This document shows, one piece after another, positions 1 to 9,223 of a stretch of 64,000 nt of DNA. Every line of letters starts with the position of its first letter. The first letter of the stretch is position 1. Source of the stretch: an uncultured Flavobacteriaceae bacterium. Lineage in GTDB: Bacteria > Bacteroidota > Bacteroidia > Flavobacteriales > Flavobacteriaceae. The stretch is from NCBI GenBank assembly GCA_937929935.1, contig CALFUL010000003.1, positions 124,001 to 188,000 of the forward strand, read 5' to 3'. The notes under the pieces are model-generated. The model had not been told where the DNA came from. It saw only the letters and a program-made list of their open reading frames with translations, and ran no database searches. Both the position numbers and the translations under genes were made by a program.

Positions 1-230
1 AAGTTAGTTGTAAAGAGTTAGACTTTTTAGTAAATATCACTAAAGATTTACCCTATGTTTTAGGTTCAAGAATGATGGGTGGTGGCTTTGGGGGTTGTAC
101 CATTAATATTGTTCATCAAGACCATGTTGAAGATTTGATTCAAAGTAGTTCTTGGGCTTACAAGAAAGAGTTTGATATTGACTTAACGCCAATAGTAACC
201 ACCATTAGCGATGGGGTTTCAAGAATATAA
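1..230 (+). CDS. galK: Galactokinase, C-terminal fragment (cut by window edge)
   Basis: The reading frame is open from base 3 to the TAA at 228-230, and the 5' part lies outside the window. The 75 visible residues contain GSRMMGGGFGGCTINIV, the glycine-rich third motif of GHMP kinases in the form typical of galactokinase. That enzyme phosphorylates galactose to galactose-1-phosphate in the cytoplasm (Leloir pathway). The stop lies only 14 bases before the ATG of the next gene, a GH13 glucosidase, so the two are probably co-transcribed. Other GHMP kinases are possible, but this form of the motif fits galactokinase best. Confidence 0.82.
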   Translation, partial: VSCKELDFLVNITKDLPYVLGSRMMGGGFGGCTINIVHQDHVEDLIQSSSWAYKKEFDIDLTPIVTTISDGVSRI

Positions 231-244
231 ACAGTTTGAACAGA

Positions 245-1900
245 ATGTGTAGAACGTGGTGGAAAGAAAGTGTAATCTATCAGATTTATCCGAGGTCTTT
301 TTTTGATACTACCGGCAATGGTATGGGCGACCTTATGGGCATTCAAAAAAAGGTAGCATACATCAAAAATTTAGGGGTTGATATGGTGTGGCTTTGTCCT
401 GTATATGAATCTCCTAATGATGATAATGGTTATGATATTAGTGATTATACCAAAATCATGGATGAGTTTGGCGGAGATGCCGCTTTTGACGAATTACTCC
501 GAGAACTTCATGCTAACGGATTAAAATTAATGATGGATGTGGTGTTCAATCATTCTTCAGATGAACATCATTGGTTTCAAGAATCGCGAAAATCAAAAGA
601 TAATAAGTACCGTGATTATTACTTCTGGAAAGAGGGAAAAGAAGGTGGTCCACCGAATAACTGGACTTCCTTTTTTGGCGGAAATGTTTGGAAGTATGAC
701 GATTTGACCAAAGAGTATTACTTGCATTTATTCACTGAAAAACAACCCGACCTCAATTGGGAGAACCCGAAGGTGCGAGAAGAATTAAAAAATGTGCTTG
801 AATTTTGGTTAAAGAAAGGGGTGGATGGTTTTCGAATGGATGTAATTTCATTGATTTCAAAACAACTGCATTTTCCTGATGCTGAGTCTCAAGATTTTAA
901 AGAAATCATTACAAGTTATTATAGCAACGGCCCTAGAATTCATGAGTTTTTAAAGGAGCTAAATCATGATGTACTCAGTAAGTACGATATTGTAACAGTA
1001 GGCGAGGGGCCAGGTATTGATATCAAAAACGGACCTTTATATGTGGAAGAAGATCGAGATGAGCTGAACATGGTTTTTCATTTTGATCATATGTTCATTG
1101 ATGCCGGACCGGGCGGAAAGTATGACCCCTTAGATTTTGATTTTGTGCGCTTTAAGCAAGTATTCAATGACTGGGATGAAAAACTACATCAAAAAGGTTG
1201 GGGCAGTATCTTTTTAGGCAACCATGATTTTTCAAGAATGGTATCTCGTTTTGGTAATGATACCATTTACAGAACAGAGTCCGCCAAACTTTTGGCAATG
1301 CTTTTATTGACCCTACGTGGTACGGTTTACATATATCAAGGCGATGAAATAGGTATGACCAATGTAGCCTTTCCAACTATTGAAGATTATAATGATGTTG
1401 AGACTTTAAATAACTGGAAAGAAGCTAAGGCAAAGGGCGAAGACATGACTGAATTCTTGAAAATTGTTCATAGGCAAAGTAGAGACAACGCCCGAACACC
1501 TATGCAATGGAATAATACGCTAAATGCAGGTTTTTCTATAGGTACACCTTGGTTGAAATTGAATAAGAATTATGAAGAAATTAATGTTGAAAATGCTTTA
1601 AACGATGAAACCTCAATTCTAAATTTTTATAAAGAAATGATTGCGTTCAGAAAACATAATTTATGTTTGGTATATGGCGATTATGAGTGTCTTGATGTTG
1701 AAAACAAACAAGTTTTTGCCTACCGTAGGTATGATGCAAATGATGCGTTTTTAATCCTTTTAAACTTTAGTGATAATTCTATTTCTTGGCATCATGAATT
1801 TGTTGTGAAAGACTATACACTTGTAAAATCAAATCTCAAAAATTCAGCATCGAATTTTGATTTAAAACCTTGGCAGGCTAAATTATTTAGAAAGATTTAA
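245..1900 (+). CDS. GH13 alpha-glucosidase (oligo-1,6-glucosidase type)
   Basis: This 551-residue enzyme of the alpha-amylase family should hydrolyse short alpha-glucosides. The N-terminus reads WWKESVIYQIYPRSF, the usual opening of GH13 glucosidases. The catalytic set is visible: nucleophile Asp199 in DGFRMDVIS, acid/base Glu254 in TVGEGPG, and Asp328 in GNHDFSR. Valine directly after the nucleophile is the residue associated with alpha-1,6 (isomaltase-like) rather than maltase specificity, so isomalto-oligosaccharides are a plausible substrate (inference). There is no signal peptide, so it is probably cytoplasmic. I chose the ATG at 245; a TTG at 236 would add three residues. It follows galactokinase closely and ends at a strong hairpin. 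Confidence 0.93.
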   Translation: MCRTWWKESVIYQIYPRSFFDTTGNGMGDLMGIQKKVAYIKNLGVDMVWLCPVYESPNDDNGYDISDYTKIMDEFGGDAAFDELLRELHANGLKLMMDVVFNHSSDEHHWFQESRKSKDNKYRDYYFWKEGKEGGPPNNWTSFFGGNVWKYDDLTKEYYLHLFTEKQPDLNWENPKVREELKNVLEFWLKKGVDGFRMDVISLISKQLHFPDAESQDFKEIITSYYSNGPRIHEFLKELNHDVLSKYDIVTVGEGPGIDIKNGPLYVEEDRDELNMVFHFDHMFIDAGPGGKYDPLDFDFVRFKQVFNDWDEKLHQKGWGSIFLGNHDFSRMVSRFGNDTIYRTESAKLLAMLLLTLRGTVYIYQGDEIGMTNVAFPTIEDYNDVETLNNWKEAKAKGEDMTEFLKIVHRQSRDNARTPMQWNNTLNAGFSIGTPWLKLNKNYEEINVENALNDETSILNFYKEMIAFRKHNLCLVYGDYECLDVENKQVFAYRRYDANDAFLILLNFSDNSISWHHEFVVKDYTLVKSNLKNSASNFDLKPWQAKLFRKI

Positions 1901-1910
1901 GGTATTCGAT

Positions 1911-1945
1911 TTTTTTAGCTCTCGTCTTAGACGAGAGCTAAAAAA
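1911..1945. terminator. Bidirectional intrinsic terminator
   Basis: A perfect 16-bp stem (left arm 1911-1926, right arm 1930-1945) encloses a 3-nt loop. The left arm begins with six T and the right arm ends with six A, so it can end transcription from both sides. It lies between the convergent glucosidase gene and the lipoprotein gene. Confidence 0.9.
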
Positions 1946-1961
1946 CTTCCACAGGTTAATT

Positions 1962-2444
1962 TTACTCAAAATTGACTTTAAAAGCACCGTTTGTTATTGT
2001 TCTACTATTGCTTTGGTCATCTATTTCTAATGCTTCAAATTCAAAAGTACCCGTAGTTTCTTGCTCAGTATCAGTTGCAACGGTTATGCTAACAGATCCG
2101 CCATCACCGCCAGCAGTACTCCATACATTATCTCTAGTTGAAAATTGCCCTAGTGTATCTCCACCTGCATCATTATAAGTACCTGGACCACCATATTCGG
2201 AAATTGAAAGAACAATAGCATTGCCATCATTGTCAAAACCTTGAATCAATAAGGTTGTAAATTGACTGCCTTCTATTTTTGCGGCAGATGTTGCATCAAT
2301 AGTTCTTGATGACTCAAATTCAAAACCCTCAACACTAGCAACTATAAATTCGCCATTTCCTCCTGAATCATCTGAACCTTCATTTGATGAAGAACAACTT
2401 GAGATAAGAAAAAATGCTGTTATTAATAAGATAGATTTTAACAT
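1962..2444 (-). CDS. Small secreted lipoprotein, DUF6252-like
   Basis: This 160-residue protein has a lipoprotein signal peptide (LITAFFLISSC, lipidated Cys near residue 17) followed by a Ser/Gly/Asp-rich linker. The mature part is predicted all-beta and ends in TITNGAFKVNF, the pattern I associate with DUF6252-type lipoproteins of Flavobacteriia. No catalytic motif is visible and the function is unknown. It is transcribed alone from the minus strand and shares the terminator with the convergent glucosidase gene. Confidence 0.75.
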   Translation of the reverse strand: MLKSILLITAFFLISSCSSSNEGSDDSGGNGEFIVASVEGFEFESSRTIDATSAAKIEGSQFTTLLIQGFDNDGNAIVLSISEYGGPGTYNDAGGDTLGQFSTRDNVWSTAGGDGGSVSITVATDTEQETTGTFEFEALEIDDQSNSRTITNGAFKVNFE

Positions 2445-2579
2445 GCTACTTTTTAAATTAAAATTATTGTTTTAACAAGTTACTATATTATTAGTAGTTA
2501 AAAATACTTAGCGCTCTTAGCTTAAAAACATAAGGGCATTGGTATACTTCTGGTATAGTAAAATTATCTTGAATCTTTG

Positions 2580-2963
2580 CTAAGCGTTTACTTCTTGTGT
2601 ATTTTTTTTACCGAGTATTTCGACAATCCAATAAATCAATTGTCCAAGTCCGTTAACAAAAACGAATAAAAGAATCCATACCATTAGTGAATTACCTTGT
2701 TTTAAATTCGGGTTTTGAACGGCATGCATGATATAGAAAATTAAGCTTCCTAAGCTCATCAACATGGCAAGAAGAATAAAAATAAAAAACACTCCCATGC
2801 CCGCAAATAAAGACGCAGGCGGGCCATCTCCAGTATTATTTTCTAGTTCAGAAACTTGACTAATGAATGAAAATATGAAAATGAAATATCCGATAAAGAA
2901 TAAAATAAACAGAACAATGGGCGCAATGGCAAAAAAGCCTTGCCAGAATCTATTTTGAAGCAT
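2580..2963 (-). CDS. Small integral membrane protein
   Basis: This 127-residue protein has three strongly hydrophobic segments at about residues 10-33, 53-78 and 90-115. A polar loop (SELENNTGDGPPAS) separates the first two, and the tail is Lys-rich (GKKNTQEVNA). The third segment (NSLMVWILLFVFVNGLGQLIYW) resembles the short PLDc_N-like or DUF membrane proteins common in this phylum. I see no functional motif. It appears to stand alone between the lipoprotein gene and apt. Confidence 0.7.
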   Translation of the reverse strand: MLQNRFWQGFFAIAPIVLFILFFIGYFIFIFSFISQVSELENNTGDGPPASLFAGMGVFFIFILLAMLMSLGSLIFYIMHAVQNPNLKQGNSLMVWILLFVFVNGLGQLIYWIVEILGKKNTQEVNA

Positions 2964-3115
2964 ATCAAGTTTGTTTTAATTAATGATGAAAATGCAGTTT
3001 TTTACTAACATTCTCATTAAAGATATTATTTTATGAGCTAAAGATCTTGAGTGGCTCATATAAAATTTATAATTCGACAATCTTTTGGGTTTTTGGGTTT
3101 CTTTGAGTTAGATTT

Positions 3116-3628
3116 TTAAAAGTGTAAGAGAGATTTTACGTTTTGCCCTTTCAATTTATCTTTTCCGTTTAAAAAATCTAATTCAATCAAAAAATTACAT
3201 TGTACAATTTCTCCGCCTAAGCGCGTCACTAACTTACATACTGCTTCAGCAGTACCTCCGGTAGCTAGAACATCATCATGAATTAAAACTCGATCTCCTT
3301 TTTGAATAGCATCTTCATGTATTTCAAGAACATCCTCTCCGTACTCCAAGGCATAGGTCTCTTGAATTGTTTTTGCAGGTAGTTTTCCAACTTTTCGAAC
3401 AGGAACAAATCCTGCTTTTAAATGTGAGGCAAGTAAAGGGGCAAAGAAAAAGCCTCTACTCTCCATTCCTACCACTTTATCAATCTTTTTGTTTTCGATA
3501 AAATCAAGCAAAGCTTCAGTAGTTTTAGCAAATGCATGGGCATTTTTTAAGAGCGGAGTGATGTCTTTAAATACGATACCTTGTTTAGGGAAATCTTCAA
3601 TATCACGAATAAAGGATTTTAATTCCAT
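3116..3628 (-). CDS. apt: Adenine phosphoribosyltransferase
   Basis: This is a cytoplasmic purine-salvage enzyme that converts adenine and PRPP to AMP and pyrophosphate. It has 170 residues, the normal family length. The N-terminus has the characteristic DFPKQGIVFKDITPLL, and VGMESRGFFFA forms the adenine-binding region. The PRPP-binding loop is VLIHDDVLATGGTA at about residues 114-127. The start is the only Met giving the usual N-terminus. It is divergent from the following tRNA-Arg gene, whose promoter lies about 20 bases upstream. Confidence 0.97.
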   Translation of the reverse strand: MELKSFIRDIEDFPKQGIVFKDITPLLKNAHAFAKTTEALLDFIENKKIDKVVGMESRGFFFAPLLASHLKAGFVPVRKVGKLPAKTIQETYALEYGEDVLEIHEDAIQKGDRVLIHDDVLATGGTAEAVCKLVTRLGGEIVQCNFLIELDFLNGKDKLKGQNVKSLLHF

Positions 3629-3646
3629 TTCTTTTGTATCAGTTAT

Positions 3647-3677
3647 TTTGTGCTAAAAGTAAAAAGAAATATATTTG
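3647..3677 (+). promoter_or_regulatory. Promoter of tRNA-Arg (Bacteroidetes type)
   Basis: TTTG at 3647-3650 and TATATTTG at 3670-3677 are separated by exactly 19 bases, matching the Bacteroidetes housekeeping consensus TTTG-N19-TAnnTTTG. Transcription should begin near 3683, about 19 bases before the mature tRNA. Confidence 0.8.
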
Positions 3678-3701
3678 CACCCCTGTTTCAGGGAAATAAA
3701 C

Positions 3702-3775
3702 GGCCTCGTGGCGCAACTGAATAGCGCACTTGATTACGGCTCAAGAGGTTACAGGTTTGAATCCTGTCGAGGTCA
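3702..3775 (+). tRNA. tRNA-Arg (anticodon ACG)
   Basis: A 74-nt cloverleaf. Acceptor arms are 3702-3708 and 3768-3774 (one G-U pair) with discriminator A at 3775. The anticodon stem CTTGA/TCAAG encloses the loop TTACGGC, giving anticodon ACG (arginine, CGU/CGC). The T arm is ACAGG-TTTGAAT-CCTGT. CCA is not encoded. Its 3' end and downstream flank recur at 19924-20043, so this gene marks one edge of a candidate integrated island. Confidence 0.95.
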
Positions 3776-3880
3776 CGAATAAATAGTTCAATAAGAAAAA
3801 ACGCCAAGCTTGCTTGAGCGTTTTTTTGTTTGGACTATTTTCAAAGCGGAGCTTTGTCAGGAAAACCGAATGTCATGAGG
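3760..3880 (+). repeat. Island-boundary repeat, left copy (tRNA 3' end plus flank)
   Basis: This segment runs from the T arm of tRNA-Arg through its terminator to GAATGTCATGAGG. It aligns over roughly 120 bases with 19924-20043 in direct orientation. A 21-base core (3767-3787) is identical to 19931-19951. It covers the tRNA 3' acceptor strand, which is typical of tRNA-type attachment sites. The alignment was made by eye. Confidence 0.75.
3796..3827 (+). terminator. Terminator downstream of tRNA-Arg
   Basis: AAAAAACGC at 3796-3804 pairs with GCGTTTTTT at 3818-3826. An inner CAAGC/GCTTG stem and one unpaired A lie between them, and a T tract follows. It ends the tRNA transcript. The inner part is the reverse complement of the same region in the hairpin at 19947-20003. 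Confidence 0.85.
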
Positions 3881-4243
3881 TAATCCTTTTAAAATTATAT
3901 TTAGTTTGGATTTTTTATTTTCAGTGCGGAGCTAATAGGATGTTCAAGCGTAGCGAAGAAAATCCTGTAGACAAGATGCCAGCACACCGGTTGGCTCCTC
4001 ACTATAAAAGACCTGCCAGGTCTTTTGTAATCTTTCGGGCCCCTGTCGATCGCATTTCTATATTAGCTCTGCATGCCTTCAAATACTGTGTCACGAATAA
4101 ATTGTTCAACAAGAGCAAAGTGCATTATCAATCACCCATCTCATAAAAAAATCGACTCATATAAATGTTTTTGAATTTGATCGGTCGCTAAGCTCATTTA
4201 TGTTGAATTGTCCATTATAATTATGTGGAGTTAAAAAAATTAT
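3881..4243. other. Intergenic region with degenerate repeat fragments
   Basis: I see no convincing gene between the tRNA terminator and the susC promoter. The stretch has a second TATTTTCA..GCGGAGC motif near 3918 that echoes 3836-3852. A further partial copy of the tRNA downstream flank is at 4090-4119. An open frame crosses this region but is built from repeat sequence and has no protein-like composition. Confidence 0.5.
4090..4119 (+). repeat. Third, degenerate copy of the tRNA-Arg downstream flank
   Basis: About 26 of 30 bases match 3772-3801, starting GTCACGAATAAAT, with the acceptor-stem bases before it lost. It may be the scar of an earlier insertion or excision at the same tRNA site. 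Confidence 0.5.
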
Positions 4244-4272
4244 TATATTTGTTTTGTATACGGTATACAAAA
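4244..4272 (+). promoter_or_regulatory. susC operon promoter element and GntR-type operator
   Basis: TATATTTG at 4244-4251 is a good Bacteroidetes -7 element; no clear -33 element is visible. Directly after it lies a perfect 21-bp palindrome at 4252-4272 (half site TTTTGTATAC, central G). The predicted start site near 4257 falls inside the palindrome, which suits repression. The same palindrome sits over the promoter of the GntR gene at 19369-19389. A weaker half-similar copy follows at about 4273-4285. The implied 5' leader of the susC mRNA is about 225 nt. Confidence 0.75.
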
Positions 4273-4481
4273 TTCGGTATTCAAATTTTTAAAAAGCAAA
4301 TTAATTCGTAGTACCATTAATGTTGATCAAGGATAAATACGTTATGGTATAGAATAAAAAGTGCCATTTTATAAAATGGAAAAAGTGTCTGAATACAACC
4401 AAAACATAAACTTTTTAATAAGAAAATTTCAATTGCTGTGAAGAAAACTAATAATCAAATTTCAACTCAAATTCAACTTAA

Positions 4482-7400
4482 ATGGTAAAATGTAAATTAT
4501 TATTAATTGCGTTACTAATATGTATGACGCAATTTGCCTTGGCACAAGAAATTAATGTGTCAGGTACTGTAACGGATTCAGATGGAAACCCGTTGCCAGG
4601 AACTAATGTGGTTGTGAAAGGAACCACAAATGGAACACAAACAGATTTCGATGGTAATTATAACATCGCAGCTGCATCTAATGGTGTTTTGATTTTTAGT
4701 TACCTCGGTTATGTAACTAAGGAAATGGCTATAAGTGGTAACTCAAACATCAATGTGAGCCTTGTTGATGATGCACAAGCTTTAAGCGAAGTGGTTGTAG
4801 TAGCTTATGGTACCACCACCAAAAAAGATTTAACGGGAGCTATTGCCGTTATTGGCGCAGAAGCATTAAATACTTTTCCTGCAACGACAGTTGATCAGGC
4901 ATTACAAGGAAAGACCGCTGGTGTTCAGGTTACATCTAACTCAGGTGCACCAGGAGCATCTGTCTCTGTAAACATTCGTGGCGTAGGTTCTTTTGGAAGT
5001 ACCACTCCTTTATATGTGGTTGATGGTTTCCCTACACGTGACATTAATTTTATCAATCCAAATTCAATACAATCAATTTCAGTATTGAAAGATGCATCTG
5101 CAACTGCATTATATGGCGTACGTGCAAGTAATGGCGTTGTAATTATTCAAACCAAACAAGGTACAAGCGGTAAAGTGCAAGTAGAGTTAAATACCTTCGT
5201 TGGTTTCCGTACGCAACCTAACAAGGTTGATGTTCTAGATGTCGATCAATTTGCAGATTTGGCTACAGAATTGAGCAGTAGTGCAGACGCTAATGTTGCT
5301 GGTGCGGCAATACCGTATGCAGGTTGGAGCAATCCAAGTTCTTTAAGAAATATAGATTGGCAAGATGAAATTTTTAGCTCTGCGGTTACTAAAAGTTCCA
5401 CTTTAAACGTACTTGGGGGTGGAGAAAAATCTAGATTGGCTTTTACAGCCGGTATATTTGACGAAGAAGGTACACTGCTTGCATCTAAATATAAAAGGTA
5501 TGATTTCGGATTCAACGCTGGTTTTGATATTTCAGATAATCTCCGCCTAAAAAGTAATATTAAATACATTACTTCTCAAAGTTTTCAACCTTTAGGTACA
5601 GGACGTGGTGCTTTACTAAATCTGTATGCTACTGTGCCACATTTGGCTCCAGCAGGTGAGGCTAATCTTATCGGAGGGACTAACCCTACAGATCTTCCTG
5701 TTGATGCAAATGGTAACTTTGGTGCGTTCCCAGATGTAACTGGCGAAGCATTTCGTGATGGTAGAAACTGGGTAGCAAGAGCTTTGGAAAATGATCCAGA
5801 TAATGTGACCAATACTATTTTAGCAAATATTGATGTTGAATGGGATATTTACGGAGGACTTTCAACCCAATTAAAAGTTGGTGGTAGGGTAGATAATTTC
5901 GCAGGTGAAAACTTTCAGCCAGCATATTACAGAAGTAGTGGTAACATTGATTTAAGAGATAATGCGGTCTACAATTCAAGACAGTCAACTTCTAATGAGT
6001 GGTTGGCGGAATATTTATTAAAGTATAAGAAAACGTTTAATGAAAAACACACCATAGATGTACTTGGGGGTGTTTCAGCTCAAAGAAGATATAGAAGATT
6101 TGCTGGTGCAGATGGTGTTGGCTTTTTAAATAATGATGTGCGAAGTATTGCAGGAGCGAACGATGTGCAAAATGCATTTGGATTTTCTGATAGAAGAACA
6201 CTAGCCAGTACCTTTGCAAGGTTAAATTACAGCTATGATAGTAAATACTACTTAACAGGTACAATACGTAGAGACGGTGTTGGTGATGTCTTTAGTCCTC
6301 AAAATTTATGGGGTGTTTTTCCTTCTTTTGCCGCTGGATGGAATATTGATGAAGAGGCCTTTATGGAAGATAGTACATTCAACACCTTAAAGTTTAGAGC
6401 TAGCTGGGGTGAAACTGGAAACTTCGACGGAATTGAATCGTTCCAATATCTTGCATTCTTTACGGGTCAAGCTGGAAGAAACGATACTAATTATAGTTTT
6501 GACGGAACAACAAATGGTCAACTAGGTTTAGCACCGCTAGTTTTAGCTAATACAGACTTGAGTTGGGAAACACAAACACAAACCAATATAGGGCTAGAAG
6601 GCTCTTTATTAAATAACAAACTTTATTTCACAACAGACTATTTTATTAGAGAATCTGGTAATTTCTTATTCAATCAAACAGTGCCAGCACAGACAGGTTT
6701 TACCGTGCAACCACAAAATGGGGGCACAGTTGTGAATAAGGGTCTAGAATTTTTACTGGGTTACCGCCAAAATGAAGGTGATTTTACCTACGATATCAAT
6801 GCGAATGTTACCTTTTTAGACAATGAAATTACAGAAATAGATAATCCGTCTAGAGAAGTGGTCTTTAGCAATCAATTTCTAAATGACTTCGATCAAGCTG
6901 GTTTTTGGTATGACATTACTAGAGCCCAAGAAGGTGGTGAAGTAGGTTCTTTTTATGGTTTTGTTGCTGACGGTATATTTCAGAATCAGGCAGAGGTAGA
7001 TGCTGCTCCAACAAGACCAAACGGTACTCCTTCACCGGGTGACCGTAAGTTTAAAGATTTAAATGGTGATGGTGTAATTAATGGTGATGACAGAACCACC
7101 ATTGGTAGTCCAGTTCCTGATTTCTTTGGTAGTTTGAACCTTACATTCAACTACAAGAATTTTGATTTAGGACTAAACTTCTATGGTTCTTACGGTAATG
7201 ATATACTTAATTTGGTAAAACGTGAATTAGAAAGTGCCTCTGGTTATGGTAATTCTGCCTCTTTTTCAAACGTTAGTCAAGAATACTATGACAATAGATG
7301 GAATGGAGATGGTAGTACCAATGAATTTGCAAGAGCGCTACTTGATGATGGAAATATTCAGAACACAAGAGCCTCTAGCCATTTTGTTGAAGATGGTTCT

Positions 7401-7655
7401 TATTTCCGTTTGCGAAACCTGAATTTAGGGTATAGTTTACCAAATAAAGTTATTGATAATTTAGGTTTGTCAAATTTGAGATTCTATATGAGTGCTCAAA
7501 ATTTATTTACAATAACAAACTACTCTGGTTCTGATCCTGAGATTGGCCAAAATTCTGATATTAATGGAAATAGTAGTGTTACAACGCGTGGCATTGACGC
7601 TGGGGCATATCCATTGTCTAAAACCTTTACATTAGGACTTAATTTGAAATTTTAA
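4482..7655 (+). CDS. SusC/RagA-family TonB-dependent outer-membrane receptor
   Basis: This 1057-residue transporter imports oligosaccharides across the outer membrane using TonB energy. A signal peptide (to about LAQE at residue 23) is followed by a carboxypeptidase-regulatory-like domain (VSGTVTDSDGNPLPGTNVV, residues 26-100). The SusC plug follows with LSEVVVVAYGTTTKKDLTGA, QGKTAGVQVTSNSGAPG and the signature LKDASATALYGVRASNGVV. The rest is a 22-strand barrel ending in an aromatic-rich strand with terminal Phe. The length is usual for SusC. It is the first gene of a four-gene plus-strand operon and has an operator over its start site. The substrate cannot be read from the sequence. Confidence 0.96.
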   Translation: MVKCKLLLIALLICMTQFALAQEINVSGTVTDSDGNPLPGTNVVVKGTTNGTQTDFDGNYNIAAASNGVLIFSYLGYVTKEMAISGNSNINVSLVDDAQALSEVVVVAYGTTTKKDLTGAIAVIGAEALNTFPATTVDQALQGKTAGVQVTSNSGAPGASVSVNIRGVGSFGSTTPLYVVDGFPTRDINFINPNSIQSISVLKDASATALYGVRASNGVVIIQTKQGTSGKVQVELNTFVGFRTQPNKVDVLDVDQFADLATELSSSADANVAGAAIPYAGWSNPSSLRNIDWQDEIFSSAVTKSSTLNVLGGGEKSRLAFTAGIFDEEGTLLASKYKRYDFGFNAGFDISDNLRLKSNIKYITSQSFQPLGTGRGALLNLYATVPHLAPAGEANLIGGTNPTDLPVDANGNFGAFPDVTGEAFRDGRNWVARALENDPDNVTNTILANIDVEWDIYGGLSTQLKVGGRVDNFAGENFQPAYYRSSGNIDLRDNAVYNSRQSTSNEWLAEYLLKYKKTFNEKHTIDVLGGVSAQRRYRRFAGADGVGFLNNDVRSIAGANDVQNAFGFSDRRTLASTFARLNYSYDSKYYLTGTIRRDGVGDVFSPQNLWGVFPSFAAGWNIDEEAFMEDSTFNTLKFRASWGETGNFDGIESFQYLAFFTGQAGRNDTNYSFDGTTNGQLGLAPLVLANTDLSWETQTQTNIGLEGSLLNNKLYFTTDYFIRESGNFLFNQTVPAQTGFTVQPQNGGTVVNKGLEFLLGYRQNEGDFTYDINANVTFLDNEITEIDNPSREVVFSNQFLNDFDQAGFWYDITRAQEGGEVGSFYGFVADGIFQNQAEVDAAPTRPNGTPSPGDRKFKDLNGDGVINGDDRTTIGSPVPDFFGSLNLTFNYKNFDLGLNFYGSYGNDILNLVKRELESASGYGNSASFSNVSQEYYDNRWNGDGSTNEFARALLDDGNIQNTRASSHFVEDGSYFRLRNLNLGYSLPNKVIDNLGLSNLRFYMSAQNLFTITNYSGSDPEIGQNSDINGNSSVTTRGIDAGAYPLSKTFTLGLNLKF

Positions 7656-7666
7656 AAAAAAACGTT

Positions 7667-9223
7667 ATGAATATAAAAATGATAAATACTAAAAGAATGG
7701 CTCTTTTAGCCGTCTTTGCGCTGGTCACTTTAGTGGCTTGTTCAGAAGAGTTCTTGATCGACACAAATAATAAAGATCTCACAGGCGAAGTAGTCTTTGG
7801 TTCAGATGCAACAGCAGTTGCTGTTGTCACAGGGGTGTATGATGCATTTCAAAATGATTCTCAAGGAGATTCAGGAATTCCAAATGAGTACAACGTTAAA
7901 GGTGTACACCGTTGGGCAAATAGTACTGGCCTAGATTTTTTGAACAATGAAAATCCAGAAACAAGTGATTATTTAAATTTTAACCCAGACCCGTCAACAA
8001 GCGATGTTGCCGTTAAAATTTGGCCTAATCATTACAGACAAATAGGGAGAGCAAATATCGCGCTTGAAAACATGCGATTGGCAGTCGAAAACGAGAACAT
8101 CACAGTAGACTTAGGTAATCGTCTAATAGGTGAATTGTTGGTATTAAGAGCGATTTCTTACCAATATTTAGCTGAAGTTTATGGTGATGTCCCATTAATG
8201 TTGAGTACAGAAGATGATCCATTCAGAGCTAGAGACCCTCAAGATGCGGTTTTCCAACAGATTGTAACTGATGCTGAGGAGGCAATAGATTTATTGCCAT
8301 GGGTCTATGATGCGGAAAAAGGTCGAGTAACCAAGGCGACTGCGTATACGGTTTTAGGAAATGCCCACATGTGGCTAGGTCAATATGGCGATGCTGTTAC
8401 AGCTTACGAAGCATTGGAAAATAGTCCTGTTCTAGACTTGGAAGCAGATTTCTTCGATATACATGCTGTTGACAATCCTAATGGTAAAGAATCAATATTC
8501 GAAATTCAATGGGCTGCAAATGGAGATTTAGGATGGAATAGAAATGACGAAGTAAATATTTTACAATTATTTGCTATGCCCACTGATATTACCGGTGGTG
8601 GTGGATTTACAGGAATTCCTTCCAAAGAATTATACGATGCTTTTGAGCCTGGCGATACAAGAAGAATGGCAACAGTTATAGCACCTGGAGAAGAACATCC
8701 TGATCCGAATATCAACATCATCGATTATGACGGTGTTGAAATAAATACGGTTGGTACTGTTGCTGAACCTTGGACAGGTGGTTCGCCAGAAACGCGTTCG
8801 GGTTACTGGGCCATTAAATCTTGGAGAGATCCAAATATAGAAGGATGGGGTAGATCAGTACTTTTTGGAGGCCAAGGTCATATTTGGATGCGCTACGGAG
8901 GTGTTTTACTAAGTTTATCTGAAGCTGCATTAAAAGATGGTCAAACCGCTAAGGCACAGGCCGCTTTTGATAGAGTAAGAAATAGAGCTTGGGGAGGCAC
9001 AGCACCTGCCAAAACAGTCACAATGGATGCGTTACTACAAGAGTATAGGTTAGAATTAGCTGGTGAGTTCTCACTTTGGGGGGTTGTCAGACGTTCTGGT
9101 GAAGCTGTTAAATTTGTACAAGATAATTATGGATTAACAATGCCTACAGATCGGCAAATTTATCCTATACCAAGTGATCAGTTAAGTGCTAATCCTAATT
9201 TAGTACAGAACCCAGGATATTAA
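7667..9223 (+). CDS. SusD/RagB-family glycan-binding lipoprotein
   Basis: This 518-residue surface lipoprotein forms the lid of the SusC transporter and binds the incoming glycan. The lipobox is in LVTLVACSEEF. The SusD signature is seen in RLIGELLVLRAISYQYLAEVY (TPR-like helices near residues 145-165), and the C-terminus has the usual LAGEFSLWGVVRRSGEA and IYPIPSDQLSANPNLVQNPGY. It starts 11 bases after susC. ATG 7667 was chosen; ATG 7679 would also leave a signal peptide. Its presence makes this a SusCD-type polysaccharide utilisation locus. Confidence 0.95.
   Translation: MNIKMINTKRMALLAVFALVTLVACSEEFLIDTNNKDLTGEVVFGSDATAVAVVTGVYDAFQNDSQGDSGIPNEYNVKGVHRWANSTGLDFLNNENPETSDYLNFNPDPSTSDVAVKIWPNHYRQIGRANIALENMRLAVENENITVDLGNRLIGELLVLRAISYQYLAEVYGDVPLMLSTEDDPFRARDPQDAVFQQIVTDAEEAIDLLPWVYDAEKGRVTKATAYTVLGNAHMWLGQYGDAVTAYEALENSPVLDLEADFFDIHAVDNPNGKESIFEIQWAANGDLGWNRNDEVNILQLFAMPTDITGGGGFTGIPSKELYDAFEPGDTRRMATVIAPGEEHPDPNINIIDYDGVEINTVGTVAEPWTGGSPETRSGYWAIKSWRDPNIEGWGRSVLFGGQGHIWMRYGGVLLSLSEAALKDGQTAKAQAAFDRVRNRAWGGTAPAKTVTMDALLQEYRLELAGEFSLWGVVRRSGEAVKFVQDNYGLTMPTDRQIYPIPSDQLSANPNLVQNPGY

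Noticed and set aside
3814-4146. 110-codon open frame after tRNA-Arg
   Set aside because: It runs through the terminator, the boundary repeat and the third degenerate repeat copy, has no homologue-like motif, and its composition follows the repeats rather than a protein.
4364-4379. 16-base palindrome CCATTTTATAAAATGG in the susC leader
   Set aside because: It is AT-rich and without a second copy that I noticed, so a regulatory role is not supported.
5246-5812. Minus-strand frames of 75-107 codons inside susC
   Set aside because: They are shadows of a well-supported receptor gene and contain no recognisable domain.
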